Below are positions 1 to 8,878 of a stretch of DNA of 64,000 nt, in pieces. The stretch is from contig NZ_SHKO01000002.1 of assembly GCF_004217095.1 (NCBI RefSeq), forward strand, positions 558,001-622,000, written 5' to 3'. A program made the translations under genes and the position numbers. This DNA comes from Advenella incenata. GTDB lineage: Bacteria > Pseudomonadota > Gammaproteobacteria > Burkholderiales > Burkholderiaceae_B. Under the pieces are notes generated by a model. It saw only the letters and a list, made by a program, of their open reading frames with translations. It made no database searches and was not told where the DNA came from. Positions within the stretch are counted from its first letter, which is position 1, and every line of letters starts with the position of its first letter.

Positions 1-1064
1 TGGCCGAAACGTTGTTCACTTTTGCTGCGGGCAGCGCGCCCCATATCGCCCAGGTCGTAATGACCCTGAACGATTTTCTCCAGCAGGGCGGCCAACGCTT
101 GCGGATCACGCGGCGGGATCACCCAGCCGTCCTTTTCAGCGTCAATATTTTCGGGAAGTCCCCCTTGCATGGTCACGATGACTGGTTTGCCCATGGCCAT
201 CATTTCACGGCAGGCGAACGATATTGTTTCAACACGATAGGATAGAACAAACCCGACATCGATGGCACCGACAAAGGATCTGACATCGTCCAGATCGCCC
301 ACGAAACTGATGTGTCTGGTCATGCCAAGTTGTTGCACTTCATCCAGCAGCTTTTGCGGCGCGCGCGGGCCGGCGATCGCAATATGCAGGCGATCGATCT
401 GGCGCGGGTCCAGTTGTGCCAGCGCCCGTACCATGTCTATCCAGCCCTTGTACTCTGTCGTGCCGGCATTGCTACCCAGCAGAATGCGCGAATCGTCGGC
501 CGAGCCGAGAATGGACTGGCGCATTGAGCGGCTATCGCCGCCGTTGCGGGCGCTGAAATAGTCGGTATTGATACCGTTGTGAACGGTAGTGACGCCAGCC
601 CGATCATAGGGGCCGCCAGCCAGTCGATCGGCGACAAAATCACATACGGCAATGCAGTGATCAGTCCCGAAGCGGGCACGCAACCGTGAACCGAAAGAGT
701 CTGTTGCATGATCATTATGCTTGGTGAAAACGATCGCAGGCTTGCGACGCAGTCCCAACATGGCAAGCATGACCAGACGATGATCGGCGGTCCCGTTGAC
801 GTGTACTACATCGTATCGACCTTTACGCAAAATATTGCGCAGGTGGGCGGCTGCAGCTGGCAAGCGTTGCAGTTTGCTGGGGTAATCTTGTGCGTATACC
901 TGGACCTCTGCAATGGTGCCTGCAATACGGTGGAGAGCGCTTTGTGCCGGTACGGCAACGGCGATATCGTGATCGCGATTGAGCCCGGCGATCAGCCTGC
1001 TTATGTACGAGGTATGGCCCCCGATGCCGGGGCTGGTGTGAAAGTTGGTATACAGTATTTTCAT
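1..1064 (-). CDS. Glycosyltransferase family 4, C-terminus cut by window edge
   Basis: The reading frame is open from the ATG at 1064 to the left edge, about 354 residues, so the C-terminus is missing. The protein starts MKILYTNFHTSPGIGGHTSY, the usual GT-B opening strand and glycine-rich loop. Near the end it has the E-x7-E motif of family-4 retaining glycosyltransferases (ETISFACRE), followed by MGKPVI and a GGLPE-like loop. The family transfers sugars from nucleotide donors, usually onto cell-surface glycans. Acceptor and donor cannot be read from the sequence, and the partner genes would lie to the left of the window. Confidence 0.88.
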   Translation of the reverse strand, partial: MKILYTNFHTSPGIGGHTSYISRLIAGLNRDHDIAVAVPAQSALHRIAGTIAEVQVYAQDYPSKLQRLPAAAAHLRNILRKGRYDVVHVNGTADHRLVMLAMLGLRRKPAIVFTKHNDHATDSFGSRLRARFGTDHCIAVCDFVADRLAGGPYDRAGVTTVHNGINTDYFSARNGGDSRSMRQSILGSADDSRILLGSNAGTTEYKGWIDMVRALAQLDPRQIDRLHIAIAGPRAPQKLLDEVQQLGMTRHISFVGDLDDVRSFVGAIDVGFVLSYRVETISFACREMMAMGKPVIVTMQGGLPENIDAEKDGWVIPPRDPQALAALLEKIVQGHYDLGDMGRAARSKSEQRFG

Positions 1065-1356
1065 GTGTTGGCTGGTGTTCCCGGTTGACCTGGAAAAATT
1101 GCCTGGTGGAGGGTCCCGACTGGCTAGGATCCACGATCAGCGTGAGGGATGATTGTGCATGGCACAAAGCATACTCTCGCCCTGTTGGGCAGCCGATAGA
1201 CCGTAACCGTAAGAAAGATTCTTGAGGGCTTAAAAACAGGAAAATGTGTAATAAAAAGTGCAACTTGTGTCATTCGTTTCGACATGCACCAAAAGCAGGC
1301 AAAACAGGCGCAGGCGCCGATATCACGCGGTCTGCCAGGTCGCGCTTTTAAGCTAA

Positions 1357-1515
1357 ATGTCAGCAAAAAAAATCATACGCTTCAAAAAATTGACGGGTCG
1401 GCAGCTGCTACTGGCAGATATCGGATTCCTATCGTCCACGTCAATGAGTGCGCTAGCGGTGGTGGAGCTACGCGCAGCAGAGCAGGCCGCACTCAAAGGC
1501 TCCGGTTGGCGTTGA
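1357..1515 (+). CDS. Possible 52-residue hypothetical protein
   Basis: A short ATG frame encodes MSAKKIIRFKKLTGRQLLLA and then a mildly hydrophobic, Ala/Leu-rich stretch ending LKGSGWR. The composition looks protein-like, but no Shine-Dalgarno site is evident and I recognise no family. It lies in the roughly 480-base gap between the glycosyltransferase and the DUF1778 gene, on the opposite strand to both. It may be spurious. Confidence 0.22.
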   Translation: MSAKKIIRFKKLTGRQLLLADIGFLSSTSMSALAVVELRAAEQAALKGSGWR

Positions 1516-1543
1516 CCGGGACCTGTGAAACGGAAACAATCGA

Positions 1544-1756
1544 TCAACCGGTACGCTCGTGATTGGCTTGGCGCGTGAGTGCAGCTGGGGTGGCTGGATG
1601 CAAGGCGCTACGGGCTGCTTCCCTTGCCGCAACGACGATAAAATCAGCGCGTGTCATGCCACGAGCGCTGGCAGCGCGATCGATCAGCACAATATCGTCA
1701 TTGTTGATCCGTAGACTGCATGCATCGCGTCTGCGATTGGTCGATTGCGTATTCAT
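1544..1756 (-). CDS. DUF1778 (TacA-like) ribbon-helix-helix antitoxin, short and without toxin
   Basis: This 70-residue protein carries the ribbon-helix-helix core of DUF1778 antitoxins: SLRINNDDIVLIDRAASARG followed by MTRADFIVVAAREAA (residues about 14-48). Such antitoxins bind their own promoter and neutralise a GNAT toxin that acetylates aminoacyl-tRNA; the toxin gene normally overlaps the antitoxin's 3' end. Here the C-terminal toxin-binding region is short and unlike the family (usual length about 85-95), and no GNAT frame follows on the minus strand. It is therefore an orphan, probably a decayed half of a toxin-antitoxin pair. The start is the ATG at 1756; a longer frame begins at 1816 with unrelated sequence. 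Confidence 0.72.
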   Translation of the reverse strand: MNTQSTNRRRDACSLRINNDDIVLIDRAASARGMTRADFIVVAAREAARSALHPATPAALTRQANHERTG

Positions 1757-1920
1757 GATGGCTCCAGTCTGTGCGTAAGGCGTTCTGTGCAGCTGGTGGC
1801 ATTGTAGGCGGCACATCTTTCAGCAATTTGACAATGCGCTCTTGCGGCGCGTGTGATAATAGATTGTTCGTTGGCTCTGGTTTTTCGCAATGCTACTATT
1901 GAATGGTATAACAGGAGAAT

Positions 1921-2613
1921 ATGATGAAGATTTTGATGATCCTCACCTCACATGACAAACTGGGTGCCACTGGCAAACCAACCGGCTTCTGGCTGGAAGA
2001 ATTTGCGGCGCCTTATTATGCGTTCCTCGATAGCGGAGCCGACATCACGCTGGCGTCTCCACTGGGCGGGCAGCCGCCGCTGGATCCGAAAAGCGATGAG
2101 CCAGACGCCCAGACCGAAGCGACCCAACGCTTCAAGAAAGATCCGCAGGCACAGGCAGTGCTGGCAAGTACACAACGTCTGGCCGATGTGAAGGCCGGCG
2201 CGTTTGACGCCGTATTTTTCCCTGGGGGGCATGGGCCCCTGTGGGATCTGGCGGAAAATGGCTATGTCATGGCGTTGGTCAAAGACTTTTATTCAAACGG
2301 CAAAATCGTGTCAGCTGTTTGTCATGCGCCCGCTGTGTTTCGTCACGTGAAAACGGCCGAGGGTCGGTTTCTGGTTAACGATAGAAACGTGACTGGGTTC
2401 AGTAATGCAGAAGAAGAGGCAGTGGGATTGACCGATGTGGTTCCCTTTCTGGTTGAGGATATGCTCAAAGACCATGGGGCCCGCTATACCAGCGCAGATG
2501 ATTGGCAGCCGCATATCGTTGTCGACGGCAGGCTGATTACAGGACAGAATCCGGCCTCTTCGGTTGGTGTCGCCGATGCGGTGATCAAACAGTTGCAAGA
2601 GAACAATCCATAA
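1921..2613 (+). CDS. Type 1 glutamine amidotransferase-like protein, DJ-1/PfpI (Hsp31-like)
   Basis: The 230-residue protein belongs to the Hsp31 branch of the DJ-1/PfpI superfamily. Visible features are the early acidic motif PTGFWLEE (residues 20-27), FFPGGHGPLWDL, and the nucleophile elbow AVCHAP with Cys134-His135. Relatives act as glutathione-independent glyoxalases or as stress chaperones; which applies here cannot be told. An AGGAG site sits just before ATGATG, so the start could be 1921 or 1924. It stands alone between the antitoxin and the M20 peptidase. Confidence 0.9.
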   Translation: MMKILMILTSHDKLGATGKPTGFWLEEFAAPYYAFLDSGADITLASPLGGQPPLDPKSDEPDAQTEATQRFKKDPQAQAVLASTQRLADVKAGAFDAVFFPGGHGPLWDLAENGYVMALVKDFYSNGKIVSAVCHAPAVFRHVKTAEGRFLVNDRNVTGFSNAEEEAVGLTDVVPFLVEDMLKDHGARYTSADDWQPHIVVDGRLITGQNPASSVGVADAVIKQLQENNP

Positions 2614-2784
2614 GGCATCGCGGGTTGGTTCTTCCGGGCGCATCGCTGCCGGTATAGCTCACACGCCGTCCGGTTTTGCAGTGCCGCTAAGGTAGCGCGC
2701 GCAGGCTTGCGTTGCTGCAGGCGCCGGTAAAAAAGAAGCCGGTAAAAAAAGAAAATTTAACAACGTGTTTTTCAAGGAGACAAT

Positions 2785-4083
2785 ATGAAACACAAACCCA
2801 GACAGTCACGCATAACTGGATGGCAATTGGCCACAGGCACCGCCCTGGCCCTGGCTGCAGGCATCGTCCTGGCTGCACCCGTGGCCAAAGTACATGACCT
2901 GGCCAAGAGTGAACAGCAGGCGTATCTGGATACGTTGCGTGACTTGGTGCACATTGAGTCCGGCAGCCGGGATATTGAAGGGGTTACCAAAATAGCGGGG
3001 TTTGCTGCTGATCGCCTTAAGCAACTGGGTGCAGAAACCGAAATCATCGAACCCAAGGATGTCTATCGCATGGACGACACGCCCGAGAAAACCGGGCCGG
3101 TAGTACATGCAACCATCAAAGGGACTGGGCAATCAAAAATCATGATGATTGCGCATATGGATACTGTGTATCAAAAAGGCGACCTGAAAGACCAGCCGTT
3201 TCGTGTTGATGGCGACAAGGCTTATGGGCTGGGTATTGCTGATGACAAACAAGGTGTGGCCGCCATCCTGCACGTGGTTGATATGTTGAAAAAACTGGAC
3301 TACAAGCAGTTTGGGACGGTGACTGTGGTCTTGAACTCCGATGAGGAAATCAGTTCGCCAGGCGCACGTGCGCTGATCACGAAATTTGCAGAAGACCAGG
3401 ATGCCGTATTCTCATTTGAAGGGGGTGGCAAAGACGGGGGCGTGCGTCTGGCAACCAGTGGTATCGGTGCCGCGTATCTGAAAGTTCACGGCAAGTCGTC
3501 TCATGCAGGCGCCCGGCCCGAAGGCGGTGTCAATTCATTGTACGAGCTGGCGCATCAGGTATTGCAAATGAAAGACTTGTCCAAACCCGAAGAAGGCCTC
3601 AAGTTAAACTGGACGCTGGCCAAAGTGGGTACAGTACGGAACATGATTCCACCGGAAGCAACCGCGCAAGCCGATGCGCGGGCATTGAAGGTGCAGGATT
3701 TTGACGCGCTGGAAAAAGCCATGCAGGAAAAAATCAAGAACAAATTATTGCCGGAGACCAAGGTAGAGCTTAAATTCGAAGTGCGACGCCCTCCGCTTGA
3801 AGCCAGCGAGATTGGTCGCAAACTGGCCGCGCATGCCCAGGGCATTTATAAGAATGAGCTGGATCTGGACATGAGTGTGGCCGACAAAGCGACCGGTGGC
3901 GGCACCGATGCGGCGTTTGCTGCCGTGAAAAGCCGCGGGGGCGTGGTTGAAGGCTTCGGCCTGAGCGGATTTGGCGCACATTCGAACAACGCCGAATATG
4001 TGCAGATTCCAACCATCGTGCCACGTTTGTATCTGGCCACGCGTATGATCATGGACATATCCGAAGGAAAAATGACGCCCTGA
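2785..4083 (+). CDS. Secreted M20-family glutamate carboxypeptidase (CPG2-like)
   Basis: This 432-residue zinc peptidase has an N-terminal signal peptide (basic start, then an Ala/Leu-rich core to about residue 31), so it is probably periplasmic. Metal ligands of the M20 family are visible: HMDTV (His124, Asp126), IADDKQG (Asp153), DEE (Glu187/188), SFEGG (Glu212) and the late AHSNNAEY histidine. The dimerisation domain starts near KSSHAGARPEGG. CPG2-type enzymes release C-terminal glutamate from folates and peptides; the exact substrate is inferred. AAGGAGA precedes the ATG. Confidence 0.9.
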   Translation: MKHKPRQSRITGWQLATGTALALAAGIVLAAPVAKVHDLAKSEQQAYLDTLRDLVHIESGSRDIEGVTKIAGFAADRLKQLGAETEIIEPKDVYRMDDTPEKTGPVVHATIKGTGQSKIMMIAHMDTVYQKGDLKDQPFRVDGDKAYGLGIADDKQGVAAILHVVDMLKKLDYKQFGTVTVVLNSDEEISSPGARALITKFAEDQDAVFSFEGGGKDGGVRLATSGIGAAYLKVHGKSSHAGARPEGGVNSLYELAHQVLQMKDLSKPEEGLKLNWTLAKVGTVRNMIPPEATAQADARALKVQDFDALEKAMQEKIKNKLLPETKVELKFEVRRPPLEASEIGRKLAAHAQGIYKNELDLDMSVADKATGGGTDAAFAAVKSRGGVVEGFGLSGFGAHSNNAEYVQIPTIVPRLYLATRMIMDISEGKMTP

Positions 4084-4249
4084 TACCGGTTGATCGGTAT
4101 GAAGACAGCGCAACCGGATTGTTCAACTGGTGCCGCGCAGCACTGTTCTTTGGCGCACTGGTCAGACCCAGATGGCACTGTACCGCCCCCCGAAGGTTGG
4201 ATTGATATCCAGCTTGTTGGGGGGCTGATCACCGCTCATGACCCGATGA

Positions 4250-4744
4250 CTACTGCGCCGGCATTGACTGGCTTTCCAGCTGCAACAGTGTGCGCTTGGC
4301 ATCCAGGCCGCCGGCAAATCCGGTCAGTTTGCCTGAACTGCCCACCACGCGATGACAAGGCGTGACAATGGATACGGGATTGCGGCCGACCGCCGCGCCA
4401 ACGGCACGGGAGGCGGCAGGGTTTCCCGCCAGTTGGGCAAGTTGCCCATAGCTGCGGGTCTGCCCAAAAGGAATGGCCAGCAACAGCGCCCATACTTTTT
4501 TCTGAAACGGCGTGCCTTGCATATCCAGATCCAGTTCAAAGCGATCACGCTTGCCTGCAAAATATTCCTTTAGTTGCGCTTGCGTTTTCTGCAATACGGG
4601 ATGAGTGTTGTCACGCTGCAGGCTGCCCAGCTTCACACGGCCGGGCCTGTCGTTCTCCCATAATATGGCGGCCAGGGCGTTGTCTTTGGCAACCAGTGTC
4701 AGCTCGCCCAGGGGAGAGGGCATGGTGGTATAGGAATAGGTCAT
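4250..4744 (-). CDS. ogt: Methylated-DNA--protein-cysteine S-methyltransferase
   Basis: This 164-residue suicide repair protein moves alkyl groups from O6-alkylguanine onto its own cysteine. The diagnostic motif is IVTPCHRVV, with acceptor Cys130, preceded by the helix-turn-helix region SYGQLAQLAGNPAASRAVG. The ATG at 4744 is chosen because GGAGAAAT lies just upstream; an upstream in-frame start at 4777 adds non-conserved residues. It is a single gene, convergent with the M20 peptidase, and has no Ada regulatory domain. Confidence 0.95.
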   Translation of the reverse strand: MTYSYTTMPSPLGELTLVAKDNALAAILWENDRPGRVKLGSLQRDNTHPVLQKTQAQLKEYFAGKRDRFELDLDMQGTPFQKKVWALLLAIPFGQTRSYGQLAQLAGNPAASRAVGAAVGRNPVSIVTPCHRVVGSSGKLTGFAGGLDAKRTLLQLESQSMPAQ

Positions 4745-5055
4745 TCTGATTTCTCCGGTTACGGGCCGATTTTTCAATATTACAGGCTAGTATAACGATG
4801 CCTTGAGATGGGCGGCCTGGGCATGATATTCGAGAGCCCGGTTTGAAAACAATGGTGTCACTATACTGCGATCCGGCCTTGGTGACACTCCGCCTCTTGC
4901 GCTTGAATCAGGCGGTTTTTCCCATGCCTTTGCCGGCTGTAGACTATCGCAAAAGAAATCACGCCATGTGGCCGCTGGGCTATACTTTCAGTATCGATGA
5001 TCATGCCAGGCGCAATGATCACAAGTGGAATAACCCGTCTACAGGAGCATACCGA

Positions 5056-6411
5056 ATGAACCATAACAGCCAGATTGATGCCGGCACCCGGCAGGATGTG
5101 TCTTGCAGCGGTGGCCACGATCTTGCCTACCAGAGCGGCTTTGGCAATGAGTATGCCAGTCAGGCCATTGCCGGTGCGTTGCCGCAGGGCAGGAACAGCC
5201 CCCAGCATGGCCCGCGGGGCCTGTACACCGAACTCATTTCAGGGACCGCATTTACCGCGCCGCGCCATGAAAACCGGCGCACCTGGATGTATCGCCGTCA
5301 GCCTTCCGTTGTTGCCGGGCATTATCAACCCTTCGAGCAGCCATATTGGCAAACGGGGGCTGATCCCACGATTGCCCTGCCTCCCGAGCCATTGCGCTGG
5401 GCACCCTGGAACAACGACAATCCCCAGGCTGACTTTATTGACGGCATGCGAACCATTGCGGCCAATGGGGGGGCCGATGCGCAAAGCGGTGTGGCGATCC
5501 ATATCTATATTGCCGATCGCCCGATGGCCCGACGAGCGTTGGTCAATGCAGACGGTGAGATGCTGATCGTGCCGCAACAGGGAACATTGCTGATCACAAC
5601 CGAAATGGGTCTGCTGCAGGTTCAGCCACGGGAAATTGTCATTATTCCACGCGGGGTTGCGTTCAAAGTCGAGCCAATCGAGGGAGCCGGGCAGCCGGCC
5701 CGGGGCTATGTCTGCGAGAATTACGGGGCCCAGTTCCGTTTGCCGGAGTTGGGGCCCATCGGCTCCAACGGCCTGGCCAATGCGCGCGACTTTCTGGCGC
5801 CGGTTGCTGCTTTTGAAGATACGGCAGGCGAGTATGAACTGATCCGAAAATTCGGTGGTCGTCTCTGGCGTGTGCCTCTGCACAGCTCGCCTTTCAATGT
5901 CGTGGCCTGGCATGGCAATCTGAGCCCGGTAAAGTACGACACGGCGCACTTCATGACGATCGGTTCCATCAGTTACGATCACCCTGATCCATCCATTTTC
6001 ACTGTCCTGACTTCGCCCAGTGACACGCCGGGCACCGCCAACTGCGATTTTGTGATTTTTCCGCCGCGCTGGCTGGTGATGGAAGACACTTTCCGTCCGC
6101 CATGGTTTCATCGCAACTTCATGAGCGAATTCATGGGACTGGTGTATGGCCAATATGATGCCAAGCCGGGCGGATTCAAGCCGGGCGGCGCCAGTTTGCA
6201 CAACTGCATGGTGCCTCACGGTCCGGATGAGGAGTCCTATGGCAAGGCAACCACTGCCGAGCTCAAGCCGCAGAAGCTGGATAACACATTGGCATTCATG
6301 TTTGAAAGCCGGTACCGTTTTGTGCCCACCCAGTTTGCAATGCAGGGGCCCGAGCTGGATAAAAACTATATTGATTGCTGGACGGGATTGAAAGACCAGT
6401 TCGAGCGCTAG
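5056..6411 (+). CDS. hmgA: Homogentisate 1,2-dioxygenase
   Basis: This 451-residue iron enzyme opens the ring of homogentisate to maleylacetoacetate in tyrosine/phenylalanine breakdown. The ferrous ligands His352, Glu358 and His388 keep the spacing of the human enzyme (335/341/371), in WFHRNFMSEFMG and VPHGPDEE. The N-terminal motif YQSGFGNEYASQA is typical. The frame extends 5' to 4843, but the ATG at 5056 follows an AGGAG and fits the family length. The usual partner genes for fumarylacetoacetase and maleylacetoacetate isomerase are not adjacent, so they must lie elsewhere or be absent. Confidence 0.96.
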   Translation: MNHNSQIDAGTRQDVSCSGGHDLAYQSGFGNEYASQAIAGALPQGRNSPQHGPRGLYTELISGTAFTAPRHENRRTWMYRRQPSVVAGHYQPFEQPYWQTGADPTIALPPEPLRWAPWNNDNPQADFIDGMRTIAANGGADAQSGVAIHIYIADRPMARRALVNADGEMLIVPQQGTLLITTEMGLLQVQPREIVIIPRGVAFKVEPIEGAGQPARGYVCENYGAQFRLPELGPIGSNGLANARDFLAPVAAFEDTAGEYELIRKFGGRLWRVPLHSSPFNVVAWHGNLSPVKYDTAHFMTIGSISYDHPDPSIFTVLTSPSDTPGTANCDFVIFPPRWLVMEDTFRPPWFHRNFMSEFMGLVYGQYDAKPGGFKPGGASLHNCMVPHGPDEESYGKATTAELKPQKLDNTLAFMFESRYRFVPTQFAMQGPELDKNYIDCWTGLKDQFER

Positions 6412-6520
6412 GCAAAGCGGGTTGACCCGTATGACAGGCATCATTTTCCCGCGTACGCGCGTTTCATGTTAATTTAGTGTGAAGTTCATTGCTATATTTC
6501 TATATACAAGGAGACGTGCC

Positions 6521-6955
6521 ATGGCTAAAAGTACGAAAGACGACGCAAACCAGAGCGCAGCTAACCCTTTTGCTGAACTGAGCAAAATGTATGAACAGTT
6601 TCAGGTTCCGGGACTGGATCTTTCTGCGATCGCAGATGCACGCCGCAAAGATGTGGAAGCGCTGGTGCAGGCCAACAAGGCTGTGTATGAAGGCATGCAG
6701 GCGCTTGCCGCCAAGCAGGCCGAGATGTTTCGCCAGGCGATGGCCGATATTCAGGGCTCAGTCGGCACGGCCGGCACCAACCCTGCTGCGCAAACCGAAC
6801 TGGCGCGCAAGGCCTATGAAAAAGCACTGGTTGATATGAAAGAGCTGGCCGAGATAGCGCGTCAATCGCAGACCGAAGCAATGGCCAGCATCAGTGAAAG
6901 GGCGACCCAGAATTTGCAGGAAATTCGCGAGATGGTCAAAAAGCAATCGGGTTAA
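6521..6955 (+). CDS. Phasin family protein
   Basis: A 144-residue, highly helical, Ala/Gln-rich protein of the phasin family, which coats polyhydroxyalkanoate granules. The typical core is VPGLDLSAIADARRKDVEAL followed by NKAVYEGMQALAAKQAEMFR, with heptad-like repeats and no membrane segment. AAGGAGACGTGCC precedes the ATG at 6521; a longer frame from 6479 lacks conservation. No PHA synthase is adjacent. Confidence 0.9.
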   Translation: MAKSTKDDANQSAANPFAELSKMYEQFQVPGLDLSAIADARRKDVEALVQANKAVYEGMQALAAKQAEMFRQAMADIQGSVGTAGTNPAAQTELARKAYEKALVDMKELAEIARQSQTEAMASISERATQNLQEIREMVKKQSG

Positions 6956-7039
6956 TTTTTTTGTGATGGCAACAGCTGCACGGGCGCCAAGTCAATGCAA
7001 GCGCGGTCGCCGTCAAGCTCAGGGGCGCCCCGTCTCTAA

Positions 7040-7990
7040 TCAGCGCCGCTCAGCTGCAAGCATGCGTCTTCTGATGACCTGCGGGGGATGACCCGTCCAG
7101 CGGATGAAAGCACGGCGCATGCGCTCCTGGGTCCCAAAGCCGACGGCTGCTGCGATCTGCTGGATATTGCCGGTGCCCGACTCAAGTCGGCTGCGGGCCG
7201 CTTCTATTCTTAATCGTTCGATCGCCCGTGCCGGCGTCTCTCCCGTCTCAGCCTTGAACATTCTGCTGAACTGACGCACACTCAAACATGCAATTGCGGC
7301 CAGCTGCTCCATATCCCTTATCTCGCGCAGATGCTGTTGTGCATAATCCATTGCCTTCCTGATACGTGCCGTTTCCGGCTCCATCTGCAAAATGGGCGAA
7401 AACTGCGACTGGCCGCCAGCTCGCCTTTGGGATACCACCATATGCTGCGCCACATCACGTGACATGATACTGCCGCAGTCTTGTTCGATCAGCGCCAACG
7501 CCAGGTCGATGCCGCTGGTGATGCCTGCGGAGGTCCAGATATTGCCGTCGCGCACGAAAATCCGGTCGCCATCCATGCGGACATGCGGATATGTTTTCTG
7601 CATGCGCGCCACTTGCTGCCAGTGTGTCGTCGCTCGCTTCTGATTGAGCAGCCCCAGGTGCGCAAGAATGAACGCGCCGGTGCAGACACTCGCAATACGC
7701 CGCGATTTTGCTGCCGCATCGTCAAGCCGCTGCATCGCGGTTTCATCTTCAAGTAATGCGCCAACGCCCTGACCGCCGCAGACAATCAGTGTATCGGGTG
7801 CCTGGTTTTCAAGTTTTTCAGACAAGACGCTCACACCGCCGGAACTGGTAATGGCCCCACCGGTCGCCGACAGCAATGAAATCGTGTAGGGCGAAGGTGC
7901 CTGGCGCGTACTGGCGATCTGGAACGCGGTGTGCGGACCGGACAGATCAAGCAGCTGAAAGTCTGGAAATATGTAGAAGGCGATCTTCAT
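7040..7990 (-). CDS. GlxA-family transcriptional regulator (DJ-1/PfpI domain + AraC HTH)
   Basis: This 316-residue regulator has an N-terminal DJ-1/PfpI sensor domain (MKIAFYIFPDFQLLDLSGPH to about residue 185, with CTGAF at the nucleophile elbow) and a C-terminal AraC/XylS DNA-binding domain (ACLSVRQFSRMFKAETGETP and GFGTQERMRRAFIRWTGHPP). It is divergent from the PfpI-family gene at 8084 and probably controls it from the shared gap. I chose the ATG at 7990 because the domain begins there; an upstream start at 8050 is possible, and neither has a strong ribosome site. Confidence 0.9.
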   Translation of the reverse strand: MKIAFYIFPDFQLLDLSGPHTAFQIASTRQAPSPYTISLLSATGGAITSSGGVSVLSEKLENQAPDTLIVCGGQGVGALLEDETAMQRLDDAAAKSRRIASVCTGAFILAHLGLLNQKRATTHWQQVARMQKTYPHVRMDGDRIFVRDGNIWTSAGITSGIDLALALIEQDCGSIMSRDVAQHMVVSQRRAGGQSQFSPILQMEPETARIRKAMDYAQQHLREIRDMEQLAAIACLSVRQFSRMFKAETGETPARAIERLRIEAARSRLESGTGNIQQIAAAVGFGTQERMRRAFIRWTGHPPQVIRRRMLAAERR

Positions 7991-8083
7991 ATTGGCTGAA
8001 AAGGTTGGTAATACGTCATTCAGGACAAGTATAGCTGCGTTAGACTGCATTGATCACGAACCATTACTTTTTTGGAGAACGTC

Positions 8084-8785
8084 ATGGCTGAACCTGATGT
8101 CAAACCCATTACCATTGTCATACCGCTCTACCAGGGCGTCACCCAACTGGACTTCACAGGCCCACATCAATTCTTTTCCCGCTTGCCCGACACCGAGGTG
8201 ATTGTGGCGTCAATCGACGCCCAGCCTGTCAGCGCCGACGGGCTTGTTTTTTCCGGATTGCATGACCTGGAACAGGTGAGTCGCTGCGATGTCCTGTGTG
8301 TACCTGGTGGCGTCGGGTGCGCCGAGGCGATGGAATCAGATGAATATATGGCCTGCATCAGGCGTCTGGCGCAGGCAGCCACATATGTGACCTCGGTGTG
8401 CACGGGTTCGCTGATACTGGGCGCTGCTGGTTTGCTCAAGGGCAGGCGTGCTGCATGTCACTGGGCATGGCGTGACCAGTTGCCGGCCTTTGGTGCCATT
8501 GCCGATGAAGGCAGGGTAGTTCAGGACGGTAATATCATTACGGGAGGCGGTGTGACCGCCGGTATTGATTTTGCGCTTACGGTGATCAGTGAATTATTTG
8601 ACGAGCGCACCGCGCAAATGATTCAGTTGGGGCTGGAGTACGCGCCGCAGCCGCCGTTTGACGCTGGCAGACCGGAACGGGCGCCCGCCGTGGTTCTGGA
8701 TGAAGTAACCCGGCGCATGTCGCCCAGTATGGCGAATCGCCGATCGCGGATAAGCAAGGCGGCGCAGCGCCTGGTACCGCAATAG
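8084..8785 (+). CDS. DJ-1/PfpI family protein (isonitrile hydratase-like)
   Basis: A 233-residue single-domain DJ-1/PfpI protein. It has the opening strand ITIVIPLYQGVTQLDFTGPH, the VPGG loop and the nucleophile motif SVCTGSLILGAAGLL, the arrangement of isonitrile hydratase InhA. InhA hydrates isonitriles to N-formamides; that activity here is inferred from similarity. The ATG at 8084 follows TTGGAG. It is divergent from the GlxA-type regulator, whose sensor domain is homologous, a pairing often seen for regulator and target. Confidence 0.85.
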   Translation: MAEPDVKPITIVIPLYQGVTQLDFTGPHQFFSRLPDTEVIVASIDAQPVSADGLVFSGLHDLEQVSRCDVLCVPGGVGCAEAMESDEYMACIRRLAQAATYVTSVCTGSLILGAAGLLKGRRAACHWAWRDQLPAFGAIADEGRVVQDGNIITGGGVTAGIDFALTVISELFDERTAQMIQLGLEYAPQPPFDAGRPERAPAVVLDEVTRRMSPSMANRRSRISKAAQRLVPQ

Positions 8786-8878
8786 CAGGGCGCGCAAGGA
8801 AGTTGCCCATTCTCTTACCATCACGTCCGTGATATATTGCATGCATTGCAAAATGTGATCAAAATATAACGGGAACGT

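Noticed and set aside
1284-1562. 92-residue plus-strand frame overlapping the DUF1778 region
   Set aside because: Low-complexity basic composition, no ribosome site, and it runs into the antitoxin gene on the other strand.
2723-2752. Direct repeat GCCGGTAAAAAAGAA twice before the M20 peptidase gene
   Set aside because: Probably a small local duplication in a leader; no regulator or structure can be tied to it.
4084-4101. Small hairpin ATACCG/CGGTAT after the M20 peptidase gene
   Set aside because: Six-base arms and no T-run; too weak to call a terminator.
4843-5055. N-terminal extension of homogentisate dioxygenase by 71 residues
   Set aside because: The extension is not like the family, and a proper ribosome site precedes the ATG at 5056.
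5239-6444. 401-residue open frame antisense to hmgA
   Set aside because: It mirrors the codon pattern of hmgA, lacks recognisable motifs and a ribosome site, and hmgA itself is certain.
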